Below are positions 1-11,427 of a stretch of 64,000 bases of DNA, piece after piece; positions within the stretch are counted from its first letter, which is position 1, and every line of letters starts with the position of its first letter. The stretch lies in assembly GCA_947561395.2 (NCBI GenBank), contig OX387185.1, positions 30,856,213 through 30,920,212 on the forward strand. Reading direction: 5' to 3'. The translations under genes were made by a program, and so were the position numbers. The stretch comes from Buxus sempervirens. Lineage: Eukaryota > Streptophyta > Magnoliopsida > Buxales > Buxaceae. A model generated the notes under the pieces. That model saw only the letters and a list, made by a program, of their open reading frames with translations, had not been told where the DNA came from and ran no database searches.

Positions 1-2212
1 GGCAAACAGGTTCAAGCATGTCATTGGTGACCTTGTGGGGGACAACCAAACTGCCTTTATCCCGGGAAGGAGTATTATGGACAATGTTTTACTTACACAT
101 GAGTTGTTACATGGCTACCATATTTGGTCAGGTGTTGCAAACTGTGCAATTAAGGTGGACTTGAGGAAAGCTTTTGATATGGTGGAATGGGGCTGTATTT
201 CTTCTATCTTGAGTCATATGAATTTCCCACAAAGCTTCACCAAGTGGATAATGGAGTGCATATCTACACCATCCTTCTCCTTGCTCATTAATGGAAGCTT
301 ATTTGGTTTCTACCAAAGTTCCCGCGGCCTTAGGCAAGGCGATCCACTGTCGCCTTACCTTTTTGTTCTTGTTATGGAGCTTTTTACTATGATCTTGAAG
401 CATAACACGCTGCAAGGGTTTTCCTTCCATACTAAGTGCAAGAAACTAGGCATCTCTTCTCTATGCTTCGCTGATGACCTCTTCTTATTTTCCAGGGCCG
501 ACTGCAACTCCATTAATTGCTTCTCTGATGCTTTGTGCAAATTCCAGCTTATTTCAGGACTACATGTCAACAAAAGCAAGACATTAATGTATGTTAGTGG
601 CACGGACAGCCAATTGAAGCAAGCTTTATCCTCATGCTCGGGTTTCTCCCTTGGCACTCTTCCAGCTACCTACTTGGGCTTGCCATTGGTATCTTCGAAA
701 TTGACCCCTACGGAGTGTGAGCCCCTTCTTAACCGCATTGCTGCTACTACACAAGCATGGAAGGGGCGACACCTCTCTTATGCTGGCCGCCTTGCCTTGG
801 TGAAATCAGTCCTCTTCTCCATCAAGATCTATTGGTTATCGGCCTTCATGCTTCCAATGAAGGTTACTAGAGAGCTTGAAAAGCTATGCAAAAACTTTCT
901 TTGGAAAGGACCCGACATGAGAAAGAAGATTATTCCAATCAAGTGGGAAATAGCTTGCTCACCTTGTAAGGAGGGTGGACTTGGTCTCTTCAAGCTACAC
1001 ACTTGGAACAAAGCTGCCATGTTAAGGTACTGCTGGATGATTGCAAATGGAGCACAAAACTTATGGACTAATTGGGTACACATTAACCTCATCAAGGACC
1101 GAAGTTTCTGGGCTCTTAACCCTCCATCTAACTCTTCATGGGCTTGGAAGAAAATATTGAAAATAAGACCAACAGCAAGTGCACTGATCAAGAAGAGGGT
1201 TTTCAATGGCTGTTGTACTTCTCTATGGATACGATAACTGGCATCCGGTTGGCCCATTAGTGGTCGCATATGACGAAAGACTCATTTATGACTCCGTCCT
1301 TCCAGTAAATGCAAAAGTGGAAGCAATTATCACTGACAATGATTGGGATGTGCCCCTATCTAGATCCATGGACCTTATTGAAGCTTGGCAAAGACTTCAT
1401 GAACTACCTGGTTTGGACAGCTCAAGAGAAGACCAAACAACATGGTTACCATCAAAATCGGGTATGTTTACAATGCTCTCTGCTTACACCTCCCTTCTTG
1501 AGGTTAAACCGGAGGTTTCTTGGCACTCATTGGTTTGGCACCACCTACCTATCTCGAAACATTCTTTCCTCCTCTGGTTAGCTATCCATGAAAAGTTACT
1601 AACTAAATAAAGGTTGATCAAATGGGGAGCTATCAACCAAGCTACTTGTATGTTCTGTAGAAGGGATGTGGAGACCCATGACCACCTCTTTTTTGCTTGT
1701 GTCTACACCAAGAGAATTTGGAAGGATGTACTCTCCAAAAATTGCATCAGGATATCTAATAGGTCATGGAAGGACACAATTTCCTGGGTGCAACACAAGG
1801 CGGCTGGTAAAGGTTTCTCGTCAACCCTTCTCAAACTTTCTATGGCAGCAGTCATTTGCCATATTTGGTGTGAGAGAAATAGAAGGGTCTTCACCAACAA
1901 CTATCTTCCGCAGGATAACTTAGTGACCCTCATCATTCGCGATATCAATCTCAAGCTATTTTCTGCCAACTTTACTATCACTGATACGCCCAAGAACAGG
2001 GAGCTTGCATCTTATTGGGGACTTGAGGGGATCATCTCCAACCGTGCATCGTAATTACATTGTCTTGGGTTTCTATTTGTAGTAGCATTTCTAATGTTGT
2101 CATTTTTGCTGCTGCTGGTCAGCTTCTTGCTTCCTTTTGGTGGTGAAGCCATTGTATATCCTTTGTAGCTTTTATACTGGAATCAATCACTTACTTATCT
2201 TCCAAAAAAAAA
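1..2212 (+). mobile_element. LINE a, L1-type, 5' end outside the window
   Basis: This is the 3' part of a non-LTR retrotransposon of the plant L1 type. It enters the window inside the reverse transcriptase, continues through the zf-RVT tail, has a short 3' UTR (2055-2202) and ends in an A-run at 2203-2212. The A-tail fixes the 3' end. The 5' end and the left target duplication are not in the window, so no duplication could be checked. Confidence 0.93.
2..2054 (+). pseudogene. LINE a ORF2, RT C-terminal half plus zf-RVT, broken
   Basis: ORF2 of an L1-type LINE makes the endonuclease/reverse transcriptase used for target-primed reverse transcription in the nucleus. Visible RT blocks are the AFIPGR motif near 53-70, RGLRQGDP near 325-348 and the catalytic FADD at 467-478. 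The zf-RVT segment with CMFCRRD and HDHLFFAC lies at about 1650-1710. A one-base insertion near 1229, between TSLW and YDNWHP, shifts the frame. A TAA at 1608-1610 then interrupts the new frame, which runs on to 2054. The first codon visible is internal, so no start can be given. With two lesions it cannot make a full protein. Confidence 0.92.
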
Positions 2213-3419
2213 ATGTTGGAATCTCTGGTTGGATAGCCATGATCAATTTCTGGGTTTGCATTAAACTAGCTGGTCGTTTCTCTGCGTGTGAGTATACTTA
2301 AGCGTTGTTTAGGTACCAACTAGTGTAATTACTACTGTGGGATTTTTGGCCTCGTTTGATCCTTTGCTTGTAATTGCAACTGCAAAAAGTTGATGCTTTT
2401 AGAACTTCAAAATCTTCAAGCTCTGCATTCATTTATAAACCTATCTAGATATCTTCCTTTATAAGTTTTTGACACTTAAAAACTTACCAGCCCTCATTAA
2501 TCACTATCACTAGTAAGATTTCCGTCTTCGTTCTCTGATTCTATTTCTTCTATTATGTTCTGTTTTTATTTTCCCTCAGAATTTTTGTCTTGTGGGACTA
2601 TCATGTGTATGTATCTATACATTTGTTGAGTTACATAAAGCTTACAAACTTCATATTACTTTTGTGTAAGCATCCTAATGAATTATCATAAAATAGATGT
2701 AGCATAAAACAGGTCTGGAGTATAAACTACCCAGGTACTGTTATTTTAGATTTTAAACATTTCCTCTGCCCTCTTTTCCACTTGGGTGAGTTTTTTTTTT
2801 ATTACAGATTATTAATCTCGGGGATGTTTTTGCTTGTTTCTCATGACTACCAAGTATTGGAATGGACCATCTGAAGGCTTCAAGTTCATGATAGGAGATA
2901 AATGTGGCAGGTAATCCCTAGTTAATTTAATCTGAAGTGTATTAAGATTTTTATTGTAGATAATACATAGTTTACCATTTGAATTGTTGTTGTTTGTAAA
3001 AAGTTCTCTTCTTGAAATTATTTCCACCAAACCAAGCAGAAAATAAAGTGACTTTCAAGAGAAAAATGCAATTTTAATGATTATATTAACTTAAGCAAAA
3101 ATGAGGTCAGTAAGATTAGTTGTGTGGTGGCTTCTTGGAGTAATTTTGATCTTAAAACATTGTGCTTCAGATTTTCTAGACCTTGTTTCGGTTATTGATG
3201 TAGCCACTTGAGTGTTTTATTTAATAATATGAATTACTTTAGATTTTGGTTTCCACATTTTGTTTTTCAGTTGTGCAGGTAGCTTTCAAGGCAATAGCAA
3301 AGGCGCTCCAGCCAGATCAAAAGATTGGAACTAGCCAGCTTCTTTAAACTTACAGAATTAAATGACTAGGACTAAAATATTGTCGTGTTTTTTTATTGCA
3401 GAGGCTACCAAGGAAAAGT
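2213..3419. other. Unassigned AT-rich stretch with exon-like pieces
   Basis: No complete gene is visible. An acceptor-like pyrimidine run ending in ATTACAG at about 2807 is followed by about 100 bases and a donor-like GGCAG/GTAATC at about 2911. A second exon-like piece lies at about 3282-3346, and a third starts after TTGCAG at about 3401 and is cut by LINE b. The pieces do not give a protein I recognise, and the first one has stops in all three frames. The rest is AT-rich and featureless. Confidence 0.3.
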
Positions 3420-3430
3420 TCAGAGAGGTG
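3420..3430 (+). repeat. Target-site duplication of LINE b, left copy
   Basis: TCAGAGAGGTG is repeated exactly at 7029-7039 on the other side of LINE b. Confidence 0.9.
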
Positions 3431-6400
3431 CTTTTTTTTTTTGGAAATTAAGTTCCATTAGAGAGAAATAGGAAATATGTACAAAGAAGGGGTGCTCACA
3501 TCACCCAACCAAACCGCAACGACAAACAAAGCCCTAAACAGGCCACACAAGTTACATCATGGCAAAACCCACAATCCCTACTCAAACCAATGACCAATTA
3601 AGACCCCAATTATTAACCACCTGCCTATGGACATCGTTATCCTTAAGTACACCACTACTATCATGTAAACGACAGAGTACATCCTGATAAATGAACTTAC
3701 ACACATCCCCATGAGGAAGAGCCGAATTCTTTAAGATCCGTCTATTTCTCTCATTCCAAACGTGGTACACAGCCGCTGCTAGTGAAAGCCGCCTAATAAG
3801 ATTAATCGGGTTATTAGATACCCAATTTGATGAGCCCCACTGGATCAAAGCCTCCCATGGCAAGCTTGGATTATGCAAGCAGTTTCTTCTCATCAGCTGC
3901 CTCCATATGGCTTTAGAATAGCTGCACTCAAAGAAAAAATGTTGAATATTCTCATCCCCCCTCCTACACAGTACACACACCGTCCCATAGGAAAGACCCC
4001 ACTTCAGTAGCTTATCCTTGGTTAGTAAAGCCAGCCGGATGCCATCCAAAGTATGAAAGCTTGCGTGGGAATATTATTTGGAAACCACACCAACCCACTC
4101 CAACTCACTCCTGGACGTCCAGTATCAAGCTTCATATAAGTGCTACTAAGATGAAACAAACCTGTATCCGATGTCGTCCACATGATCCTATCCTCTTCAC
4201 CTGCACAAGGAGTTTGTACTTCATGGATTCTCGCCCACACCTCAAGAAGGTCAGCCGACACCGCCACTGGTAGGTTCCACTCTTCCCCTTCCCGAATATC
4301 ACTCACTGTAGCTGCCGCCGGAAGCCCGGAATCATAAATCAACCGTGTACCATACATCTGAGCAAGCGGACCTACTGGGTGCCAGTTATCATACCACAAT
4401 GACGTATTCCTCCCATTATTAATTCGGTGCTTGATGAAAGTACTAGCCACAGGCCTTGACTTCAAAATCTTCCTCCACACCCAGGATGGAGCCGAAGGGA
4501 TTTGAACCACCCAAAAGTTCCTTCCCCGAAGCAAGTTTCTATTCACCCATGCTACCCACAGGTTATTGGCTCTACTTGCCACCAGCCACGCCTGTCTCAA
4601 TGTTGCACATTTGTTCCACAAGTGCAAGCTCACCAGCCCTAGGCCCCCTTGGCTTTTAGGAGCACACACATGCTCCCACTTAACCTTGCTTGCTTTCCTC
4701 TCATTACCTGCACCTGCCCAAAGGAACTGTCTACACAATCTTTCCAGCTTATAAATTACTTCCTTAGGGAGGATGAACACCGACAACCAATTAACAGTCA
4801 AAGAGAACAACACTGACCTGATAAGCATTAGTCTACCAGCATATGACAACGCCTTACCCCTCCATGAAGCCACATGAGCTTGCACCTTTTGCATCAATGG
4901 TTCACAATCCTTTGCCGACAGCCTAGATGATAAGAGTGGAACTCCCAAGTATCTCATTGGTATGGTGCCTTCCTTGAAACCTAATAGCTGGATAATCTCA
5001 TGTCTTATTTGATCTGGGACAGCAGCCATGAAAACCTCACTCTTGTCTTTATTAACTGACAAACCAGAAATGCTCTCAAACTTGCTTAACGCATGTGCTA
5101 TACACTGTACAGACCTCACGTCCCCATAGGAAAATATGAAAAGGTCATCTGCAAAACATAGTTGCTTAATAAGTGGGTGCGAGCATCTGGGATGCAATTG
5201 AAATCCTTCACGTGTATGGTCCTTCAAGACACCATCAAATACTTCCATAAGCATGACAAACAAGTAAGGCGATATGGGATCACCTTGCCGAAGTCCTCTC
5301 TGACCTTTGAAGAAGCCCTCCATACTACCATTCACCATAACAGAGTACGATGCCGTAGTGATGCACTCCATAATCCATGAAGTAAACCTTGCTGGAAATC
5401 CATACCCATTTAACACCTCTTCCACACATCCCCAGTGAGCTGAGTCATATGCCTTTTTTATATCAACCTTAAACGCACATCTTGGCGTACCCCTATTCAG
5501 ATGGTAGTCTTTGAACAATTCATGGGTAATAAGAATATTATCAACCATTCTTCTTCCTGGAATAAAGGCCGTTTGGTAATGGCCTACCAAATCACCCACC
5601 ACCTCCTTAAGCCTATTTGCCAACAACTTCGATATGCACTTATAGATCGTGTTAACACAAGAAATAGGCCGAAATTCACCAATAGAAGAAGGCTTACCTT
5701 TCTTTGGTACCAACGTGATCAATGAGTGATTCATCTGTTTAATTAACCTCCCAGAAGAAAAGAACGATCTGATAGCAGCAATGACATCCTTACCTACCAC
5801 TCTCCATGCTTTCTTGAAGAAGCAAGCTGTAAATCCGTCTGGCCCCGGAGCTTTATCATCCTTGAGTAAAAACATTGTCCGTTCAATCTCCTCATCTGTC
5901 ACAGGTTGCTCCAACCTTCTTACTTGGTCACTAGATAAAGTTCTTTCAAAGACACCATGACCGGCCTCCCTTCTAGTAGCACTGGCTCCCAACACACATT
6001 GGAAGTGATCAACAATATACCTTCTAATAAGCTCCTGGTTTGTCATCAGATCCCCTTCATCATTTGCCAAAGAAATAATCTTATTCATGGACTGTCTCAC
6101 CTTTAGTGAATTCAGGAAAAATTGTGTGTTTTGGTCACCCTCTTTCAACCATTGGATACGTGACTTCTGTCTAATTTGAGCTTCTTCGTCCTTCAGGAGC
6201 ATGGCCAAATCCACTCTCCATCTCCTCTCCAATGAACAAAGCACATGATCAGTGGGTCGTACCTGCAACTCCTTCTGACATTGCTCAAGCTTGTTTCTCA
6301 ACTCATCCATTCTCCTTGAGATTTGAGAGAACCTTTCACTCCCGCTCCATACCTTTAAAAGTGCTTTCACCTTCCTCAGTTTGTGCACCAGATTAAACAT

Positions 6401-7028
6401 AGGAGAGCCCAGAACAGAGTTCCTCCACACTCCCTCAATCATTGGAATAAACTCATCCTTTCCAGTCCAAAAGTTAAAAAACTTAAATGGCCTGTTATGT
6501 TTCATAAAATCAGGGCACACTGTCACCACCAAAGGACTATGATCCGAAATACCTGGGGCTAAGAACTCAGTCTCTGAAGCATTAAAATAGTGTAGCCATT
6601 GCAAGTTAACGAATGATCTATCCAGCTTACATGAGATTCTACTTGTACCATCACTCATGTTACTCCAGGTGTAGACAAACCCCTTATACCCCATCTCCAT
6701 CAAATAACACTCTTCAACACACCTATTGAACTCAGTAACAGCAGCCCTATTAATCGATCTGCCCCCAACTTTATCAGACTCCTTTCGGACACAGTTGAAG
6801 TCACCCATAAGTAACCACGCCTTATCTGAAGATAGATGCTTCAAATCCCTCCACAGAGCTCTCCTCACATAAGCATTATTATCACCATACACAAATGATA
6901 TGAAGCAATCCTTAGCCCACATTGAAATCTCCACATAACAATGCACAACTTGATGCGACCCAAAAACTTTAGCCACCTTGACCACTGCTAGATTAAAACA
7001 AACCCATATACGACCCTTTAGAGCCTGG
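3431..7028 (-). mobile_element. LINE b, L1-type, 5'-truncated, with target duplication
   Basis: A minus-strand L1-type LINE. Its A-tail is the T-run at 3432-3442. The element begins inside the endonuclease domain at the ALKGRIWV block (about 7020), so it lacks ORF1 and roughly the first 80 residues of ORF2. The 11-bp repeat TCAGAGAGGTG at 3420-3430 and 7029-7039 is the target-site duplication. Early stop of reverse transcription is the usual cause of such 5' truncation. Confidence 0.93.
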
Positions 7029-7030
7029 TC
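3582..7030 (-). pseudogene. LINE b ORF2: partial endonuclease, RT, zf-RVT; one frameshift
   Basis: The reading frame is open from the truncation point to 4022, about 1000 residues. Endonuclease blocks visible are FVYGDNN, LLMGDFNCVR and GISDHSPL. RT blocks follow: DKAPGPDGFT, FRPISCVNTIYK, AFIPGRRMVDN, RGLRQGDPISPYLF, and FADD at about 5142-5156. A small indel near 4035-4048, after AFILW, shifts the frame; the other frame carries the zf-RVT tail (CVLCRRGDE, HFFFECSYSKAIW) to the stop at 3582. An ATG at 7069-7067 lies in flanking host DNA and is not a LINE start. Apart from the missing N-terminus and one frameshift the coding region is well kept, so the insertion is probably fairly young. Confidence 0.92.
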
Positions 7031-7039
7031 AGAGAGGTG
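7029..7039 (+). repeat. Target-site duplication of LINE b, right copy
   Basis: Exact match to 3420-3430. It marks the 5' truncation point of LINE b. Confidence 0.9.
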
Positions 7040-7110
7040 TTGATGTTGGGGTACGAAGATTGCAGCCATGAAATTCTACAGCGCCTTGGCAAAATATTTT
7101 TCTTGGTAGT

Positions 7111-7429
7111 CAGTCATAGAGCATATTTTTAGGAAGATCGCTTGAATATGGAATTGAGTGTTGCAATGTTGAACAGCATCAGTGATTTGCAAAACCAACT
7201 ATTCTGGAATGGATTATTACAATGCTTCAGGCTTTAAAAAATACGAATGTTCTCATCAATTATTTACTTAAGAATTATTATAGAGACAGAAGTGGGAAAG
7301 TTCAATCGTTATTGTTCCACCTTACAATCGGTTTCCAACTTCTTAGATATTTATTTTATTTTTTAAGCACTTTAGATTCCATCTCATAACCGAGCAGTAT
7401 AAAATTTTATTTTTGGGTATCCAAGCTTA
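7111..7429. other. Unassigned AT-rich sequence
   Basis: No reading frame, RNA gene or repeat could be supported between the exon-like piece and the CACTA end. Confidence 0.4.
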
Positions 7430-7663
7430 TTATCGGCAGTCACTTAAGCGCTGGTAATAAGAGAACTCACGTCTCCATTAATACTGGCGGTCATAGGTAG
7501 AGTTATTAATGGCGCTTTTAAAAGCGCCGCTCGACACTGGATTCAAGGGCACCAAAGTGCTGGTGGAGTTATCACCGGCGGTTTTTCCGTTTTTACCGGC
7601 GGTTTTAAAACACTGGTAAAAACCTGTTTTTTAGTAGTGTAATTATCCTGTTTTTTAGTAGTG
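7430..7663 (+). mobile_element. Right end of a CACTA (En/Spm-like) DNA transposon
   Basis: The stretch ends in TTTTTTAGTAGTG at 7627-7639, which on the other strand reads CACTACTAAAAAAC, the terminal form of CACTA transposons. Just inside lie several subterminal motifs of the form ACCGGCGGTTTT (about 7573-7605) and CGCTGGTAATAAG (about 7449). The last 17 bases of the end are repeated at 7647-7663. The opposite end and a 3-bp target duplication were not found, so only a terminal remnant can be claimed. Confidence 0.65.
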
Positions 7664-8081
7664 TTATCCTGCATGTCAATTATGTTTGAAATTTTTAATT
7701 ATTTTTGAAAGTTACCCTGCAGATCAATTACGTTTGAAAAATGACCCTTTTCAAATGTAAGGAGAAGTCAATGTTATTTTACAAGCCTAAAGAATTGATA
7801 ATTGGGAAACTTATGAAAAAGATCACTTTTTACTGATATTTATAAAAACCGTTCATAAAAAACTTATTTCCAAAATAGGTGAAACTTTTAGAAATAATTA
7901 AATTACAAGATCTCTTTTCAAAAATATTTATATTATATTATAGGATCACTTTACTTGAGACAAGCACGTGGGATACAAACTTCCTTACATGGGACTATGT
8001 GGGACACAAGCACATCATACGTGGATACAAGCGTCTTTTAACTACAGTAAAGTGACTATTTTTTATTTATTTATTTGAAAA
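7664..8081. repeat. AT-rich spacer with a dispersed short direct repeat
   Basis: A motif of the form GTNACCCTGCAGATCNATTAC occurs at about 7711-7732 and 8082-8102, with a looser copy at about 7662-7685. The sequence between is AT-rich with no coding capacity. This could be the flank of a lost small transposon, but no terminal inverted repeats were found. Confidence 0.35.
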
Positions 8082-8105
8082 GTGACCCTGCAGATCCATT
8101 ACATC

Positions 8106-8298
8106 TGTGCCAATGCATACTGTGACTTCAAATTTGGGCTGAGGGCTATAGCACTAGAGGAGCACTTGATGATGGTTCCATCACCACATTCAGCAGCAAC
8201 TGCACTTGGGTCAACATCCTCATCACTTACATCCACTCGCCTATTTATTTCCTTGATTTCTTCCAGAAGTGCATGATTTACTTGCAAAAGCTGGTAAC
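8106..8298 (-). pseudogene. Fragment of a Mediator subunit 15 (MED15) gene
   Basis: Read on the minus strand, this gives about 63 residues with the blocks NHALLEEIKEIN, DVSDEDVDPSA, GTIIKCSSSAIALSP and NLKSQYALAQM. These match my memory of the C-terminal part of plant MED15a, a transcriptional co-activator subunit of the Mediator complex. A short deletion is seen after KEIN, where plant MED15 normally has about eight more residues. A stop follows directly after AQM. No neighbouring MED15 exon is visible, so this is a captured or left-over exon, not a gene. Confidence 0.7.
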
Positions 8299-8700
8299 CA
8301 TCGTTTGCTATACTGAACAGGCTAACATATCATTCTGACCCAAAGCCCAAGCAGTATTGAGATTAATTAAGAAAATTTGTAATGCCAATTGTCTCAAATG
8401 ATTAAAAGTTTGTAAGACGAATACTCGTCCCAGTCTGTCAAACATCATATCTTCAATTGGATTATGTAAATCAAAATTCAAACCAATGGAACAGTTTGTT
8501 GATTGAGTCATACATTGAAATCTTTTCTTTTGTACACACTTGTAGATGGCACGTGCATACTGTACCTGTACGTGGGTGTAAGTTATTAATTGGGATATAT
8601 AAGTCAATATGGAGAGAGGGTGTGACATACACCAGTTCAATTCCAGTATCTTATGGGTTAGACCACAAAATTACTAGAATTGGTATGTCGAGCGACAAGT
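8299..8700. other. Unassigned sequence next to the MED15 fragment
   Basis: A minus-strand open stretch of 110 codons (8308-8640) is present but matches no family I know and has no codon-use or splice support. It may be non-coding DNA carried along with the MED15 fragment. Confidence 0.25.
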
Positions 8701-9752
8701 AAATCTGGATCTTAATTAAAATTTAAAACAATAAATCCGAATTTACTCATCTATGAACACTACCAATCATCTGATACCAACACATAATCCATGATCAATA
8801 AATATATCAGAGTGCAATAAATCAAATGATGATAAAGCGGAAGACATAATAGAATATCTATCTTGAAATCATAATCTCAAAATATAAAAACATTGAAATG
8901 AAATACAATTAAGTACGATGAATAAAATGATAACTGCTATACCTCTAAATCTGGATCTACCTGAAACCAACTACCAACACTCTGGAATCTGCACCATCTA
9001 TATATAATAAAATAAATGAGATCGGAGATTCCAGTAAGCCATCATATGATAAATTAAATATACATGCGGATATATCTCAAATCATAATACATCACAAGTA
9101 ATCAAGTGCAAGTGAGACAACCTCGCATCCCACTAAATAATATGAATTCACAACAAGGTTCAAAAGAATTACAATAATCATCAACTGGAATATATAAATC
9201 AATTTATAACTTAGAACTAAACCAATTCGATTAATCCGATAAACCATATCATATTATATTACAAGGCTAATCAAAGTAATATCTAGCCGGAACTATAGAC
9301 ATCGGCTAGGACTACAACTGTAGTATTCAGACTGGGATGCACAGTCCTTGGATCACGAAATCACCACACACAACACATTTCGGGTAAATCCCCTTCTACC
9401 GGGAAGTACCAATCACATCGCTCACACTACCAGGAGGAATCAAATGTCTTGACTGGCTCTGTCAAGAGGAATCACATCTCAACTGACTTACATCACAAAG
9501 TAAATAAAAACATGACGGAAGGAATCCTCAACTCAACCAGCTTCGTCGCTACAATTAGTAAGACTCCCTCTACTCCCATACTGAAGAGCCCTCACACACT
9601 CAAGTTTTAATTATCTTTTTAACATCCACACAATAATTCCATATTCAAAACATAATAAGGATCTCATTGAGATCAAATAGTAAAATTCATTTTTCTACCT
9701 TACATACCGGTAAAGTGCTAACCCACTATTGATAAGTTAAACTTATCGCAGG
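8701..9752 (-). mobile_element. Probable old LTR fragment, family unassigned
   Basis: The stretch has no coding capacity. Its composition and phrases (a TATATCAGAGTGC motif near 8805, lists of CCAATC and ACCAACAC motifs) resemble the long LTR-like sequences seen elsewhere in this window, for example near 35437. Tat-A is inserted at its right edge. No clear TG/CA ends were found, so the assignment is tentative. Confidence 0.35.
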
Positions 9753-11053
9753 TGTGAGACATGGGGAAAAAATCAATTCAATGAATTTCCTTTTATCATC
9801 ACATGGGCTCAATCAACATAACATGGAGTCGCCACCATTCCTTTTTAGGGTGCGAATGGACACCAAAATAATCAAATAAAATAAATAAAGAAACAAACAA
9901 ATTAGAGTAAAAATAACTCTAATTCAAAAGAATAAACCAGAAATGGGTAAGGAGATTAGGTTATAAATAGGGGAAGGTGTTAGGCACCCGTATTCATCCA
10001 CACAAGGTGGTTGCCAAGTATTGTTCATGCTATAAAAATGCTTACTAATAAAAATCAAAACAAAATAAAAAGGAAAAAGAATGTACGGCTTATTTCCATG
10101 TGAATGATCCAATTAATTCTGGATCCTTCTTATGAAAATAAAAGCCATTTCTTGGGCTTCACAATTGAAATCAAGATAAAGAAAACAAATCTAAAGTAAA
10201 AACTTCAAAATTTTGGCTTTAAGTTAAATTGTTGAAATCTAGGAATAAATAAAAAAATATTATTTTTAACAAAATAATGAAGAATTGAATCTGAACAATC
10301 CAGAGCATAGATCTAGCCCATATTTCTTATTAAATAAAAAATCTAAACCAAAAATACCCATATTGATGAAAAACATCAAAAGGGGAGAGCTGAGACCGTA
10401 GGGTTTTCTCTCAAGAATGAAAAATGACTCAAAAACCAACTCATGAAACCAAAGAGATTATTGGAAGGCTTTTGAATCCAGATCTACCACATTGACAATG
10501 GCAGATCCAAGATCTTAGCCTAAACGACTAAAAACATCAAAAACATAAAAAAGGGTGAAAACAATGTAAAAAATCAGAATATATGAAGAAAATGAGATCT
10601 AATGCTATGAATAGCATAGATCTATAGTACCCCTCCATATTTCATCACCAAATCATCACACAACCTAAACAAAATATTATATTTACATATTTCTAAGATT
10701 ACAGCATATGGGGGTCTGCCCTACGGGTCCATTCCTGTCCTCCTTTCCCCTAAAACTCTCTTCACGTTTTACGGCTAGAGAAGATACTTGAGGTACTTGG
10801 ATTAAGGTTTGGGGTTACAATCACACATAGGCCTTATACTACAGAAAGGGAGAAGATTAGAGCTATCCTATAAATTAAAACTAGAAAATAAAGAAGTTGA
10901 GAAGCTTACCTGAACTTGAGAAAGCAAAGAGGCAGGGGTTCTCTTCTTCGCTTGGAGTACTCTTCTCAGCAATTCTTAGCCACAATTCCACAGCAATTTC
11001 ACACTACTTTTTTCTCTCTTATTTTCCAGTCATTTGCTTGAGGAGAGGCCTCC

Positions 11054-11061
11054 TATTTATA
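11054..11061 (-). promoter_or_regulatory. TATA box of the Tat-A LTR
   Basis: TATAAATA on the minus strand, embedded in a block conserved in all three Tat LTRs here (also 57077-57084 and 30239-30246). The dyad array lies about 165 bp upstream of it. Confidence 0.7.
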
Positions 11062-11227
11062 AGCAGGAGCAGGGGCAGGGGTGGTCCTAAGAGGTTCTAG
11101 AATGTTCCAATCCCATTTTAGAAACATGAATTAGGGCAAAAACGGCCGCACAAAACCCTAGAGAGAAGATCAAAATAGTAACAACGCTCAAAAATCAAGA
11201 TTTTACAAAACCGCCCAAAATACGCGT

Positions 11228-11304
11228 GTCCGCATTTCATTTGCGGACACGCCTTGTCCGCAAATTGAATGCGGACATGGCTTGTCCACATACCTTATGC
11301 AGAC
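11228..11304. repeat. Dyad array A1 in the Tat-A LTR
   Basis: Three 21-bp units start at 11228, 11256 and 11284, exactly 28 bp apart. Units 1 and 2 are perfect: GTCCGCA, seven bases, TGCGGAC. Unit 3 reads GTCCACA...TGCAGAC, which is what loss of both CpG sites by deamination would give. The array sits in U3 upstream of the LTR TATA box. Confidence 0.95.
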
Positions 11305-11408
11305 AAACCAGGTTTGACCAAATTTTCATCTTTTTTGACCTGTTTCAAATCCAATTAAATATTTTTCTTTATTTTCTCATTTTTGCAGTGCAATTTGGGG
11401 TGTCTACA

Positions 11409-11427
11409 ACTGCCCCCTCTCTGCTGG
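11409..11427 (-). promoter_or_regulatory. Polypurine tract of Tat-A
   Basis: On the minus strand CCAGCAGAGAGGGGGCAGT lies directly against the 3' LTR. Purine-rich runs here prime plus-strand DNA synthesis in LTR elements. The same block occurs next to the Tat-B LTR at 57484. Confidence 0.8.

Larger units (their letters stand above)
3401..7110 (+). pseudogene. Host exon-like sequence split by LINE b
   Basis: When LINE b and one copy of its target duplication are ignored, 3401-3430 joins 7040-7105. The join gives a short open reading frame beginning EATKEKFREVLMLGYEDC and ending at a stop just after FFLVVSHRAYF. It follows a TTTTTTTATTGCAG acceptor. I do not recognise the family. It could be a decayed exon of a host gene, or chance. 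No start, no upstream exon in a matching frame and no stop with a 3' UTR can be shown. Confidence 0.3.
9753..11408 (-). repeat. Tat-A 3' LTR (complete)
   Basis: On the minus strand it starts TGTAGACACCCCAAATTGCA and ends in CTCACA, giving TG...CA ends and a length of 1656 bp. The right boundary is fixed by the adjacent polypurine tract, the left boundary by comparison with solo LTR C, whose target duplication proves a TGTGAGAC edge on the plus strand. The U3 region holds the dyad array at 11228-11304 and a TATA box at 11054-11061. Confidence 0.9.

Noticed and set aside
2203..2212. LINE a target-site duplication
   Set aside because: The left end is outside the window, so no pair can be compared.
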